64,000 nucleotides of DNA from Isoetes taiwanensis (lineage: Eukaryota; Streptophyta; Lycopodiopsida; Isoetales; Isoetaceae), in NCBI GenBank assembly GCA_021234155.1, contig JAJEKV010000839.1, positions 1 to 64,000 of the forward strand, written 5' to 3'. The position numbers were made by a program, and so were the translations under genes. The notes beneath the pieces were generated by a model that was given only the letters and a program-made list of their open reading frames with translations, made no database searches and was not told the DNA's origin. Positions 1-13,247 of the stretch are shown here, one piece after another (position 1 is the stretch's first letter; every line of letters begins with the position of its first letter).

Positions 1-3000
1 AGGAAATGGGGTGTTCCTCCAGTTCAACCACTCTAACAAGCTCAATGTGCTTTTAACTTGTGGATGAATCAAAACATCCAATTTATTTTAGGGACTGGCA
101 TGTGCTCTCTAATTTCACTCTGGAGGTAGGGAAGGCTTCCGAAAACCTAAACCCTAAGCAAATTTAGTAGGGTTTAAGTGACGGCACCAAAATGCTTCAT
201 CCGCTAATCCCACTGCTAAAATAGTAGGTCAGTGTCCCATGAAACGTGTCTCAAAAGAAAAATGAACACCTACCGCATCTGATGTGCTAACCCCTAAATT
301 TTCCCCTTTCCCGTGTAGGGGCAACGTAATTTCAAGAAATGGGGTGTCTTTCCGCCTGACACACGCCAGTAAGCTTCCAAATGTGGTTTTGACTTGTGGA
401 TGAGTCAAAACATCAAATCTAATTTTTTAGGGACTATGCTTGCAAGCCTCGACCGCTTCAGAGGTCGATCATCGAAAAAACCTAAAACCCCTACAACTTA
501 GTAGGGTTTAAGCATCTAGGCACCAAAACAACTTCATATGCTAATCCTAAACCATTAAAATGGTAGGTCATATCCCATAAACGTCTCTCAAAAGAAAAAA
601 AATGAACACCCAATCGCATCTGATGTGCCAACCCCCACCCCTTTCCGTGAAATTCACTCAAGAAATGGGTGTTCCTTCCACCATCACTCTGTGAGCAAGT
701 TCAAAATGTGGTTTTGACTTTGTGGATGAGTCAAAACATCAAATCTACTTCTTTAGGAACTATGCTTGCAAGCTCTCACCGCTTCAAAGAGTATGTGGAT
801 CGCATCAGCTAAAACCTAAACCCTACAAATTTAGTAGGGTTTAAGCATTCGTGGGCACCAAAACAAATTCGCCCGCTAATCCCACCGCTCAAAATGGTAG
901 CTCATGTCCCAAGAAACATCTCTCAAAAGTAAAATGAACACTTAATGCATCGGGATGTGCCAAACCCAAATTTTCCCTTCTCGACGGGGCAACGTAATTT
1001 GAAAATGGCATGGTCCCCTCAATTTAGCCACTCTTATCAATTTCTAACCTAATTTTGACTTTCAAGCATTACGAGTTCAAAGCATCGAAATTATTCTAGG
1101 GACCAACTTCCATGACCAATAGAGCTCATCTCTACTAGATATGAGCAACTAGTGGACCTCTCATTCAATGTAATCGCTTTTGCCTAGTGCGCCTAATCTA
1201 GGTATGGGATGTACTAGGCAAGCCGGGCGCTTGATCGATTGTCTACTCCTCAAACATGTGTTTAAGGGTGACTCTAGCCGCCTAGATGCAAGGACGGAGC
1301 CAAACCGGTCATGTCCACGCCTTCTAGCATGGCGGTTGGACAATGTCTACTTGTTACGAAGCCATCGCAGGCGCAAGTTTGGAACCGTACCTTTGAAGGT
1401 GTTCTTTGTTCTCACTCTTGGGGCCTCTTTTGGATCCTTGAGGAAAGCGGCACATAATCTCGACTACTTTCCGAGGGTGGGGAATGGATCAAGACCTAAA
1501 CCCTATAGATAAAACTGCCTTTTGCTAATCCCATTGTTTAAATAAGAGTTCATATCCCAAGAAACATCTAAGATAAAAATTGAAATCCAATGCCGCGAGG
1601 ATGTGCGAACCCCTCCAAATTTTCCGGGCCCCATGTAGGGGCACCACCAGAAATGGGTGTTCCTCCGCTCAACCACTCCAACAAGTGCTAATGTGCTTTT
1701 AACTTTGTGGATGAGTCAAAAACATCCAATTTATTTTAGGGACTATGCATGCAAGCTCTCACCACTTCTTGGGTGTGGATGGTTTAAAAACCCAAAACCC
1801 TACAAATTTAGTAGGGTTTGGGCCATATCGAGGGCACCAAAACAACTTCATCCGCTAATCCCAACCATTAAATGGTAGGTCATGTCCCATGAAATTTCTC
1901 AAAAGAAAAATGAACACCACCGCGACCTGATGTGCCAACCCCCAAATTTCCTTTCCCAAGTAGGCAACGACCAAGAAATGGGGTGTTCCTTCACCATCAT
2001 GCTAGCAAGCTCAAAAATGTGGTTTTGACTTTGTGGATGAGTCAAAAAACATCAAATCTACTTTTTAGGAACTATGCTTGCAAGCTCTCGACCGGCTTTT
2101 AGAGGCAGGGACGGCGAAAAACCTAAACCCTACAAATTTAGTAGGGTTTAAGTATCGAGGGCCCCAAAACAGCTTGATACGCTAATCCCACCATTCAAAT
2201 GGTAGCTCATGTCCCAAGAAACTTCTCTCAAAAGTAAAATGAACACTTACCGCCGCAGTCTTATGTGCTAAACCCAAATTTTTCCTTCAATAGGGTAGGC
2301 GAAAATGGCATGGTCCCCCAATTTAGCCGCTCTATCAAGTTTCCTGAACCTAATTTTGACCTAGATGAGTTCAAAGCATCGAAATTATTCTGGGGACCAA
2401 CTTCCATGACTAATAGAGCTCTGTATCTACTAGATATGAGCAACTAGTGGACCTCATTCAATCCAACGCTGGGCCTAGTGCGCCAATCTAGGCATAGGAT
2501 GTACTAGGCAAACCCACGTTTGATTCGATTATTTACCTCCCAAACATGTGTTTAAGGGTGACTCTAGCCGCTCTAGATGCAAGGATGGAGCCAAACTGTC
2601 ATGTATGGCTTCTAGCATGGCGGTTGGACAATGTCTAGCTTATTACGAGCCATCCATGGGCATAAGTTTGGAACCGGTGCCTTTGAAGGTGTTCTTTGTT
2701 CTCACTCTTGGGGCCTCTTTTTGGATCCTTGAGGAAATCAGGCACATAATCTCACTACTTCGAGGTAGGGGAATCTTGTCAATACCTATTACCCTATATA
2801 GATAAAACTGCGTCTTTTGCTAATCCCATTGTTTAAATAAGAGTTCATATCCCAAGAAACATCTAGAAGATAAAAATTGAAATCCAATGCACGGATGTGC
2901 CAACCTCCAAATTTTTCCACTTTTCCCATGTAGGGGCACCACCGAGGAAATGGGGTGTTCCTCCGTTCAACCACTCTAACAAGCTCGAGAATGTGCTTTT

Positions 3001-4300
3001 AACTTTGAAAATGAGTCAAAACATCCAATTTATTTTAGGGACTATGCACGCAAAGCTCGACCACTTCCGGAGTGGGAAGGCTTCAAAACCTAAACCTACA
3101 AATTTAGTAGGGTTTAAGTATCGGGCACCAAAACAGCCTTCATCCGCTAATCCCACCGGATTAAAATGGTAGGTCATGTCCCATGAAACGTATCTCAAAG
3201 AAAAAATGAACACCTACCGCACGGATGTGCTAACCCCCAAATTTCCCCTTTCCGTGGGGGCATCACCACCAAGAAATGGGTGTTCCTTGAGTTTGATCAC
3301 GCTAGCAAGCTCAAAATGTGGTTTTGACTTTGTGGATGAGTCAAAAAACATCAAATCTACTTTAGGGACTATGCTTGCAAGCCCTCGCATCACAGGCGAG
3401 GTGGACGACTCCCAAAACCTAAACCCTACAAATTTAGTAGGGTTTAAGTATCGGGCACCAAAACAGCTTCATCCGCTAATCCCACCATTCAAAATGGTAG
3501 CTCATGTCCCAAGAAACGTCTCTCAAAAGTAAAATGAACACTTACCACACAGATGTGCCAAACCCAAATTTTCCCCCTCTTGACATAGGGGACACGATGA
3601 GAAAAATGGCATGGTCCTGAATTTAGCCACTTTATCAAGCTCGAACCTAATTTTGACTTAGCTATTATGAGTTCAAAGCATCGAAATTATTCTAGGGACC
3701 AACTTCCATGACCAATAGAAGCTCATCTCTACTAGATATGAGCAACAGTGGACCTCTCATTCAATGCAATCGCTTGCCTAGTGCGCTATTTCATAGGCAT
3801 AGGATGTACCAGGCAAAGCCCAAGCATTTGATCGATTGTCTACTCCTCAAACATGTGTTTAAGGTTGACTCTAGCAGTCTAGATGCAAGGAATGAACCAA
3901 ACCTGTCATGTCTGCCTTCTAGCAATGGCGGTTGGACAATGTCTAGCTTGTTACGAGCCATGTATATGCAAGTTTGGGCCCGGTGCCTTGAAGGGTTCTT
4001 CTTTGTTCTCACTTTTGGGGCCTCTTTTTGAATCCTTGAGAAAAGCGTGCACATAATCTCGACTACTTTTCGAGGTAGGGAATGTGTCAAGACCTAAACC
4101 CTATAGATAAAAGCCGTCTTTTGCTAATCCCATTGTTCAAATAAGAGTTCATATCCCAAGAAACATCTCCGAAGACCAAAAAATTGAAATCCAATGCGGA
4201 TGTGCCAACCTCAAATTTTCCACTTTCCCATGTAGGGAACGACCGAGGAAATGGGGTGTTCCTCAGTTCAACCACTCTAACAAGCCTCAAAATGTACTTT
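1..4300. repeat. Satellite array with higher-order structure
   Basis: Monomers of about 330-340 bp repeat from the first base to about 4300. Each holds the words TTTTGACTTTGTGGATGAG, GGGACTATGCTTGCAAG, a hairpin AAACCCTAC-(AAATTTA)-GTAGGGTTT and CTAATCCCACC. Hairpin cores lie near 160, 498, 828, 1803, 2140, 3090 and 3440. Divergent monomers carrying GGGACCAACTTCCATGAC lie near 1100, 2395 and 3693, and monomers with AAACCCTATAGATAAAA near 1490, 2790 and 4090. Homologous landmarks recur every 1290-1310 bp, so the higher-order unit is two similar monomers plus a longer divergent pair. The first unit has one extra monomer. The array continues beyond the left edge. Open frames inside it are not conserved between units, so no protein is called. 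Confidence 0.9.
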
Positions 4301-6440
4301 GTGGATGCAATTGCATAGTCGATGTAGGCATAGATGGGGATGGAATTCCATCATGTCCTCTAGTATATGCTTGGTTTGCCATGTTTCGCCTATGGTGGTG
4401 AGATTGGGGTTATGGGAAGTTTTTTCCCCATATATGGGCACGTCCATGAGTGTTAGAATTGGGATCGACATGGCGGGGGTTGTGGTGGTAGAAGCAAGAT
4501 AGAAGAGTGTGGCAGGAGAAAGGGGCTAAAAAGGGAGCAAGTAGCAAGTACAAGACAATTTGTGTTAAAATTTAGATTCTTGGAGCCAAAACGTGTCTAC
4601 GAGACACTCTAGATATTATGTTACTCTATAATGTTTGTGAATACAACTATTGAACTTGATGACCCACAAGAACTATACTATATGTTACACTATTTACCAA
4701 AATGCCCTTAATTTTGGAGAGTATTTGTAATAACATCAAAAGTAGGGCATTATGTAACCCCCCTCCCCAAAAAAAAATAAATAAAAATAAATAAATAAAT
4801 AAAATTAAACGGACAAACAAAAAAAAACTAGTGTCACATTCTTCTGTGCCTTCATTTCATTGCCTTAGTTTAGGGAAATGAAATAGAATATTTATCATCC
4901 ATTTTGTAATTCTCACGACCGCTAGTTGGGAAATTAGATTTGAGGTCAATATGGCAAAAAAATAATAGCAAAAAACTATGACATGATGGCATGCTAACAA
5001 AATTTCGAAATGCTTGAATACGTCTCGGCAAATAAAGAAATATACAATTTACATAATTTATCTCATTGTACCTTATAATTGTGGCCCTTGACTAGAAGGG
5101 TGTTGTGCTTATGGATGCAAGATTGAATTTGTGATTCCATCTTTTGTACATTTAACATCATGATGCTAGATACATAATTGGGCCCAACATATATAGTTTG
5201 TTGTTAGTCCGAAGTCCCTTTCTATCGTCTAGGCTAGGGTTTCATAGAATAGCTTCAGACATCAAAGATAACATATAGAGACCCACCACTTCTCCTTTCA
5301 ATTGCAACCATATAAAAGTCATGTCATATATTCATCAAATATATATCGAAGGGAGAGTTCTAAGGATATGGGATAATGGAAGACTATTTTGTCAACTTCG
5401 CATTAATGCATTGCTCATGAATATGGCTACAATAACATTGTTAAGCGCAAGAATCTCTTTTTGGAATTTCAGATCAACAATTGTTCACTCTAGGAAAGGT
5501 CTCTTTTAGACTTTCACCTTGTGGACGTATGGAAGTTTGAAGCATGAAGTTGAATATGGAAATCATGATGATGTATGTCTTAAGGATAAGAGAATCCATA
5601 GGCACATTCTTCAAAATTTCAAAAGTGTGAAAGCAAACATTCCTTTTTCGGCCATCTTTGTACGACTCTTTATATGTGCAAGTTAGTTATTGGAAGCAAA
5701 AAGATATTGTACATTGGAATCAATATTATTTGCATTTTGGAAGCATTCTAACCCGAGGATGGAATAGATGGGGATGGATGGACCATTGAAATAACAAATA
5801 ATTTTATGTCATAGCGTGGAAAATGGTGCATTCGTGGACAAATTGTTTTTGTCATGCGGGACAAAATGTTTACTTCCGTGACAAAATTTGAGCATTGGGT
5901 GACTAAATTTGAGTTTAACTGTGGGAAGCGGGAAATGGAAAATGCTTTCTTGTTTTTCTTGTTGTTCTTGCATTCTAAAAAGCCAACTGGATCGTAAAGC
6001 AATTAAACGTAATAAAAACTTGTTTTTGTGTCCGGATTAAGAGGTTTTGATAATTTGATTTTGGAAGCAAAATTTGCATGAATTCTATTTTACATGAAAT
6101 TATAATTGCGAATGAGTCAAGCGAACATTCCCAATTTCAGCAGGATCCCACGGTCTTCCTAAGATTGTCTTCAAATATTCGATATGAAATGATCTTGATG
6201 GCGTAACGTGAGTACATTTGAGCATCTATTTGAAATCCATTATCTACATTAGAGATTCTAGATGATTTAGTTTCTATATGGGGAACCTGGTGGCTAGAGC
6301 TTAAAGCAGCACATCATTGCATATAACACTGAAAACCTTTTCACTGAAAACCTTTCATATTTACCTTAACAACTTATGGTAATTGACTGCATCTATTATA
6401 TTATTTCAGGTCATGATATTGGACTCTGCAACAAGGTACC
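4300..6440. other. Intergenic, no gene seen
   Basis: AT-rich sequence after the satellite. The only clear structure is an (AAAT)n tract around 4769-4806 after a short C-run. I see no protein family, RNA gene or terminal repeat. Confidence 0.6.
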
Positions 6441-6446
6441 AGCATT

Positions 6447-6856
6447 ATCTTCCTTCCACGTTCAAATCAGTATATCTGCAGCAAGGTAAGTGCCTGGTTC
6501 CCTGCACATATTTGAGCAGTGCTGCATTATTTTCAAGGTAAAAATGAAGTGAAATAAATTTCTAGTATGAACCTTGAACAGAAAATTAGATGTAACAATC
6601 ACAACTAATCTGAAATCAACAATCACAACTAATCAATGCTTATTGGAAACTCAGTCTTGATTTCTTTTTTGGTTCCATCATGATCTTCCTTCCATGTTTT
6701 AATATCTGCAAAATCAGTATAAAGTAGGTAAGTGCCTGGTTCCCTGCACATCTTTGAGCAGTGATGCATTATTTTCAAGATAAAATGAAGTGAGATATAT
6801 TTCTAGTATGAACCTTGTACGGAAAATTGGATGCAACAATCACAATTAATCTGAAT
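6447..6856. repeat. Diverged direct duplication, about 235 bp apart
   Basis: Bases 6447-6612 and 6682-6856 share TCTTCCTTCCA, GGTAAGTGCCTGGTTCCC, TTTGAGCAGTG and TTCTAGTATGAACCTTG in the same order. The copies differ at scattered sites and by small gaps, so this is an old tandem duplication. No coding capacity is evident. Confidence 0.85.
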
Positions 6857-6859
6857 GCC

Positions 6860-9800
6860 CTTTTCTTTCCTGTTTTTAAACACACCACAGTTTAAGTATG
6901 TCTCTTAAATCCGGGTCATTTCTTCAATGCTTCAACGGTTTGAACTCAATGCACCGGCCATATGGCTATGACTCTTTTTACATTAAGTATTGAATCGAAG
7001 GACCAAACCCCTTTGTTATGATGTTGGGTATGTGACACATTGTATAGTATAGTGCTCTAGTGAGAATTTGAGGTGACTATTTAGGACAACAATGGTAGTC
7101 AATCCACATTTTGATCACGCATATCTTAACGGCGATGTGTTGCGTAACCCAAAAATCTTATATGAAAAATTCTCAGTATCTTTAATGTGGCTACTCATCG
7201 ATCCTTCAACTGCCATTTCCTTCCCTAGGTTTACATTAATCAATTATTACCGGCTCATAATGTTGCAAAACCGATAAAGCGACGTGATATGTCTTTGGCA
7301 CAAGATCAATTCTTAGTTAGTTTTTGAAATATGACGTGAGCCTCCTATCTTTTCTTGGATTATGGATTCCGTGATTAATTATAGGGTACCTCAAGATAGG
7401 CATGCTCTAAACTAGTGGCTAGATGCGATTATTATAGTTTAAGCGACTCCCCAATTCCAAGCAATTGCATCAGAATATATTTGGTATATAGGGTCGCATT
7501 GCATAGTAATCAAGATAATAGGATACCCACGCATAGGGATCCTCCAAACTATTGGCTAAGCTTTACACACTTTACTACAATCAATGGTACACATTTATGT
7601 AGATGATTGAGATCTTTGATTTCAATTGGGCAGAGAGGATAAACGCCATCCATTAGTTCGTAAACTTGATCGAGAGAAAGGGCCTCTCGAGGCCATACAG
7701 TTCAACAATACAATAAGAACATCAATGCTTTGTGAGGGAGATGCCTAAAAGATTATTTATATTTAACTTTTAGCTTGTCTCATTCGGAGCTATGATGATG
7801 TATTGTGCTTACGAGAACTTGAGCATGGAGCGACACGCTATTCTTTGGAAGCTTACAAAACTAAGAAGTAAGAATTCATTGTTGTAGGGGTTTAATTGAT
7901 GAAGGTTATCATTGTTTTGATTCTATGTTACAAGATTATCTATTTAGACCACTAGCGGATCATTGCGTGATGCATGCTTTTTTTAGCGAGCATGCTAAAT
8001 AGATGAGGTTGAGGATTTTTTAATAAAATACCAATAGAGCCTGATTTGGTTGGGCTGAACTCTTGGGATGTTTTGAAGAGAAAAATTACCCCTAGATCAT
8101 ATGTTTGATGAATTCGGATAGATAAGAAACAATTATCATGAATTAATTGGAGTTCTATGATAAACAAATGGAAAAGGATTCTAGTCAATTAATGATCATC
8201 TCCGGGTAAGACTATCATCTTTGCATGGCCCTTGATGCTCTATGAACTGGGTCTTCTTTTTCTTTGCTAGGAATGCTTAGGTGTGAAATACAAAGGCTGG
8301 TCCGAATGTAGAAATTTTTTTTGGGCTAGCAATAGGCATTAATCGTGTCTGGCGTAGTGCACGCAAGTTGCATATGAGTCCTTTTTGCAAAGATTTCCTT
8401 CGGGGATGTTCCATGTAGACTTGTTGTATGCTCGCTTAAGAAAAGCAGTCTTAAAATCAAGGCGCTAGGCGGTCATTTTTTAGTAAGCGCAGTAAGAGAA
8501 AGCAATGCTTTAACCGTGGATATGCTTTGCTACTAGTGGTTACATGTCCGTGGTCAAGTCCATTGTAGTCTTTGGCTTTATATTTTGCAAGAATGCCATC
8601 TAAATGAAACTTGGTTCTAAGCCTATGTGTTACATATAACATGATGATCCTGGGTAGCTCAATCGCTAGTTTGCCTTGCTTTTACGCCCTCAATTGGAAC
8701 TCTTGCATATGCAAGAGGACCAAAAAATGCCGAACCTTGGTGGGCAGCTTCTCCTCAAAATGCATGTAATAGATGTTTATAAGTCAACATATATATTGTC
8801 CTGTTGCATTATAGCACAAAACTACAAAATTAAATCAAGTGAGAGACCATAGGACAAATTTGATATTTGATTCAATAGCCACCTGAAAAATCGGACTTTG
8901 GATCCGATTGAGAATTTTGGTATTCCCAAATAATGCAAGAGCTTTCTTAGCGGTGAGATTTTCCTCAAACCTACGCCATGATGGCGGGACCTAGTAGTAT
9001 CGTCAACGTAACATGCATATTATGAGGAAATAATGGACTTGTTTGTTCTTTTCATGGGTGGAAGAAACTAATGGTGGTGATTCTCGTAAAGACTAGAAGA
9101 GCACTTTGTTTGACAAATGAATCTGTGTATATTTCTTGTCAAGAGTGTTATTAAAGCAAGTTCCGGCATATAAAAAAGGATTAACTCCAAAAGCCATGGG
9201 CCCTTTTCTATATATTTTAAAGAGGGCCCAACCCGATAAATCGACTAATGCAATACATCTTGAGGTTTCCGTTTAATAAAGATGAGGTCCTTACCATCTT
9301 ATTTGAGTCTCTTTCTCATTCAAAGCTTTTTTGCTTCGACTTCCTTTGTCTCGTACTTTAACTTGTCTATATGTTCTATCCTCTTGATTGAAAGGAGTTT
9401 CTAAGATTTGGCACTTAAGAACCTTTGATTCGACCTTTCTATTTCTCTTGGCGATTGTCGTTCTCTTGCCTATGATAGCTTCTCGGAGGTTAGCATCCAA
9501 GTACTCCACCCAGAAATATATCTTTCGTGATATTTCCATTATAGATATTTCCATTATGCATCCAAAATTGAGTTTTGCCCTTTGCCCTTGATAAAGCTTT
9601 CATGTTTGTCTTGCTCCCCTTCTTGAAGTTCACCAATGCTTTTCCCGTGACATCTTATGATACGATATTTCATAGGTTACCTCTTCTAGTTCATTTTAGG
9701 AAATATTTCCCTCCCTTTTCCATCATACTTGCAACCCTTTTTTTTTTTCTTGAGTACTAGCTTGATTTGCCCTTTTTGTTTAGGGTATAGGGAATTGTGC

Positions 9801-10980
9801 AAAAAGTTGATGTTGTGGAGGTATCAAAAGTGATATTTTTGAGCCTCAAACATTGCAATCTTAGTTGCTTTTTATTTGAACTTTATCCTTGCCTCTCTAC
9901 TTCTTCTTTACCCTGCACAATGCTATTTTCCCTTGATTTGCCTTCCCTTTTTTATGTGGGTCTGACTCATCATCCATTTTCAAATGTTTTAACTCTATAT
10001 AGTTGGCTAGGGTATAGCAAGTGTAGTGGTATATTGCATAGGGCCACGATTTACCTTGGAAAACTCAATGACTTGATATTTATTTTTGGTTATTGTCCTT
10101 CACCCGCTTCAATTTTTCCAATTGTAAAATTTTTAAAATTTGTGGTGTTGGCTAAGATGTTTTCTTTTTTATGTTATAGCCATGGATTCAAGTGGCGATT
10201 TTGTTGCTTTTATCTATATTTATTGTCATTCACGTGTACTTCCAATTTAGAGTGATGTTGCATGCATATTGTGGATTTACATGAATATATTGATGTTTGT
10301 AGTTTTCATGGGAGTATTCAAATTGATCTTAATTGTCTCTTGAGAATTTTAACAATTTGATATCATTAGCCACCATTTTAGTTTAGGGTATAGATGCCAT
10401 TTGGATTTCTTTCTCAAAGTTTGCTTTGTACTAAACCAATTGTGATGATTCTATATAAAATATAATTGCAGGTTAAGCAAACTTGAGATTACGCATTCAA
10501 CTGTAGTAAAACAGTAAATTAGAGAAAGCTGGTAAAGAGGGAAAGACAAGTGGAGTGTCAATTTGGAGAGCCGAACTCATATTCCAAGAGGTTAGTAATT
10601 TGATAATACGTCACATGTAGAAATCACTGTAGCAATGAAAATGATCCTATGGAAATGATCTTATTTTTACTGTAGCATAGAGTTTTAGAACATTTTCGAC
10701 AACAAGTTAATAGACATTATGAGGTTAAATGTTTGGTTGATATTTCGTGAATTTGGTTCTTGGTTTCACATGTCCTCTAAAGCGACCCAGCATTCATACT
10801 TCAATCAAATATCAAGTGAGCATCCTACAATTTGAACTCAAGAGGAAATTTGATGCATCGCACTTTTCAATGTTAGCCCGAACTTGGGTTGCTGATTGCA
10901 CTAGTTGTGGCAACTAGGTTGTAATTTTTGTCCGAGATGTGCCCGCTTTATTTCTAATGTTTGATTTTTTCACATTCGGA
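6860..10980. other. Decayed DNA, possible old retrotransposon remnant
   Basis: No intact gene is supported. Around 8985-9080 on the minus strand a short stretch reads KRTNKSIISS, a stop, then YACYVDD, resembling the area before the YVDD catalytic motif of a copia reverse transcriptase, but the flanks do not confirm it. The T-rich frame at 9797-10255 is hydrophobic only through base composition. CAG and CTG trinucleotides appear scarce over much of this stretch. Confidence 0.35.
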
Positions 10981-11033
10981 TGATAACTTGATGATCCGTT
11001 GCATCAAGCAATCATTGATATTGCGGGACCTAT

Positions 11034-11754
11034 ATGGTACTGGGTGGCGATCCCGCACAAAGGTTTCGTGAATGGGCCCAAAATCCTCAAGAGACTATTA
11101 ATGAGGCCAGGGTCCTTAATACAACCTTTGATCGACGGATGCGGGAGAGGGAGGCCACTGCTGCTACTGCATATCGATCACCCTTGCCTTCTCTACCTCC
11201 CACTTTTGCGCACCACCTGCACCACCATACCTACCGGCACACCTCGGCTCCAGCTCCACATGAGTCGAGTTATAGGTATAAATTTCAACCTTGTTTCTTT
11301 TTTAGAAATATACTATATACATATTTTGCTATATGTTGCGGTGGGTGTGGCGTGGGCGTGGGCGTGGGCGTGGGCGTGGGCGTGGGGGACGAGGTAGGGG
11401 TATACCACTGGTAGACTTTGAAGAAGTGCAGGTAACTATTTCTCACACTTCCATAATAAGTTAAAATAATAAACTAATATGTTTGACTTGCAGGTGGGGA
11501 TATTTAAATATCCTGCAGGCTGTAGGATATTAGAGAGCTCACCAGATGTACATGCTTTGGTGATAAGCCCGACGGACAAGCCAAAATTTGGACCAGGAGA
11601 TAGTGCCTTACGCAGGACTATAAAAAATATAGCGCACGATCATTTTTATTGGAAAACACCTCACAAGAAAATGAAAGAGCAAGATCCTGAGCACATTGAG
11701 CTGGTGAAATGCTTTACTCATCATTTCTTACATCAATCACTCTCTTTGTATTAA
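11034..11754 (+). pseudogene. Possible exons of a CACTA accessory protein
   Basis: Two open stretches on the plus strand (11034-11414 and 11479-11754) lie upstream of the CACTA terminus at 13247. The first encodes DPAQRFREWAQNPQETINEA, then a Pro/His-rich segment, then a Gly-Val tract from a hexanucleotide repeat. The second begins after a plausible acceptor (ACTTGCAG at about 11493) with VGIFKYPAGCRILESS. The spacing and basic composition fit proteins encoded next to TNP2 in plant En/Spm elements, but no named domain could be confirmed. Reading continues in pieces to 12700 with stops and frame changes, so the gene is probably dead. Confidence 0.3.
11350..11388. repeat. Hexanucleotide (GTGGGC)n microsatellite
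   Basis: About six perfect copies of CGTGGG in tandem. In one frame they encode Gly-Val repeats and in another Ala-Trp repeats, which explains the odd tails of both overlapping open frames. Confidence 0.95.
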
Positions 11755-12954
11755 TAAAAAGTGTTTGTATCTCATACCAAATGCGGTGTCATTGAGGTTA
11801 AGAAAATACATGGGATGTCACCGAGTCCTTTATACGGCAAGATTATCCGAGATCCATAGGTGTGTTATTATTGTCTTCAATTTTTATTAAACTTCAACCA
11901 TCTTCATTGAACTTATTGTATTAGCAGCTCTTATTTTTTCGGAAGCCATCGCTCTAAAATTTGAAGAAGGACGTTAAGAAGCATCTAGAAGAGGGAACTT
12001 CTAAGCGAAAACGTATCCCTGACGAAGCATGGGAGTGGGCCCTTCGAGAGATCGCGTGCATGCGATGCTGAGAACAGCATGTATATCTGTAGCAGAAGGA
12101 TGCCACATCGTAAGTTTACTTTATTTTAGCTTGCAATATTTTATTCTCTCTTTTAAGACTTTCTACATGCGGTCGAGAATTGCCACGACAACTTGATGGG
12201 TCATAAGTTTGGTAGTTCGGCCAATCGGGATTCGAGGCTAAGTTTGTAAGTATTTGAGTCTTTTGTAATGGCCTATGTTAATCGTCCGCGACCTATAGTC
12301 TATATGAGGCTTTTGGCGTTCGCATACTTTGCTACTTTATTTTTTTAGTATGTGCAATCGGTTTCGCCCACTCGGGACCCGGTGCGATGTAAGAAAATAT
12401 ATGTCACGGCCAGACTTTGAGTTATACATGGCGGGGACATAACATATGGCCACTTCATGAACCGATAAAGAGGTGATTAACTAACTTGAAGCCAATGAAG
12501 ATACCAATGACCAACATAGTTTCTAATGGTACTTATTTTTTTGTAGAGGATTATGCGGATGCTCCAAAAGGCGAGGCCGAGAACTTGGCGAGGAGGAAGA
12601 CTATGACATTGATGTCGGATAAGCGGAGACCCGGGGAGATGGAGTAGAGGGGCGGCATGTCGGCGCCATGATGCGAGGGCCGGAGGAGGCGATTGGTTAG
12701 TATTGATGAACTTTGCATACTTATATTTTATATACTTTTCATTATGTACTTTATATGATTTTTATGTATATCAATTTCATTTCATGTTTATGTGCCAATT
12801 TGCAACCAATCGGGGACAATCAAAACCATTGCCCTAAGCTTTTTTTTTTCAAATACAATTTACCCACGGGTGGCAAAACTTATATATAGTAATATTAATA
12901 AATTATAAAAGACATTACATTACAAAAAAAATCAAATAAATAAATATTATTAAA

Positions 12955-13247
12955 TATCGGTTTGTCCGCAGCGTGACAAAAAGTTAAAATTCGCGGCGTG
13001 ACAAAAGTAAAGGTTTTGTCGGCGTGACAAACTTTAACATTTGTCCGCGGCGTGACAAATATATTATTATCATGCGTGACAAACCCATATTTGTCACGGT
13101 GACAAATTTATTTATTTATCGCAGCGTGACAAATGGTTTCATGTTTGTCACGAGTGAAAAGTTATATTTGTCGGTACTAATAATATAATAATATAGTGTA
13201 TTTTTGCGTGACAAAACCATGACAAACAAGGGTTATCTCTACTAGTG
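12955..13247 (+). repeat. CACTA subterminal repeats and terminus
   Basis: The word GCGTGACAAA or its complement TTTGTCACG occurs about nine times in 290 bp, in both orientations, and the block stops at CTAGTG (13247). This is the known architecture of transposase-binding subterminal repeats in CACTA elements. Confidence 0.8.

Larger units (their letters stand above)
10985..13247 (+). mobile_element. CACTA (En/Spm) transposon, right-hand part
   Basis: The element ends at 13247 in ...CTACTAGTG, the reverse complement of a CACTA terminus (CACTAGTAGAGATAACCC). It is preceded by a dense block of GCGTGACAAA words, the usual subterminal repeats of CACTA elements. Inside, 11034-11414 and 11479-11754 hold short open frames that may be exons of an En/Spm accessory protein. 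The second contains FKYPAGCRILESSP and ALRRTIKNIAHDHFYWK, followed by more plus-strand fragments to about 12700. No catalytic domain was recognised. A matching left terminus was not found, so the left limit is arbitrary and the element is truncated or too diverged to see. Confidence 0.6.

Noticed and set aside
1-4300. Telomere array
   Set aside because: AAACCCTA words occur once per monomer within a hairpin, not as tandem heptamers.
1-4300. CRISPR-like array
   Set aside because: Repeats are long, contiguous and diverged with no unique spacers, and the DNA is plant nuclear.
7092-7277. Copia reverse transcriptase piece (AYLNGDV)
   Set aside because: Only six or seven residues resemble the family and the flanks do not.
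9797-10255. A 152-codon frame with hydrophobic, membrane-like product
   Set aside because: The hydrophobicity comes from T-rich DNA; no family pattern, no good start, no conserved neighbour.
10999-11397. Protein ending in Ala-Trp repeats
   Set aside because: The tail is only the translation of the (GTGGGC)n microsatellite in one frame.
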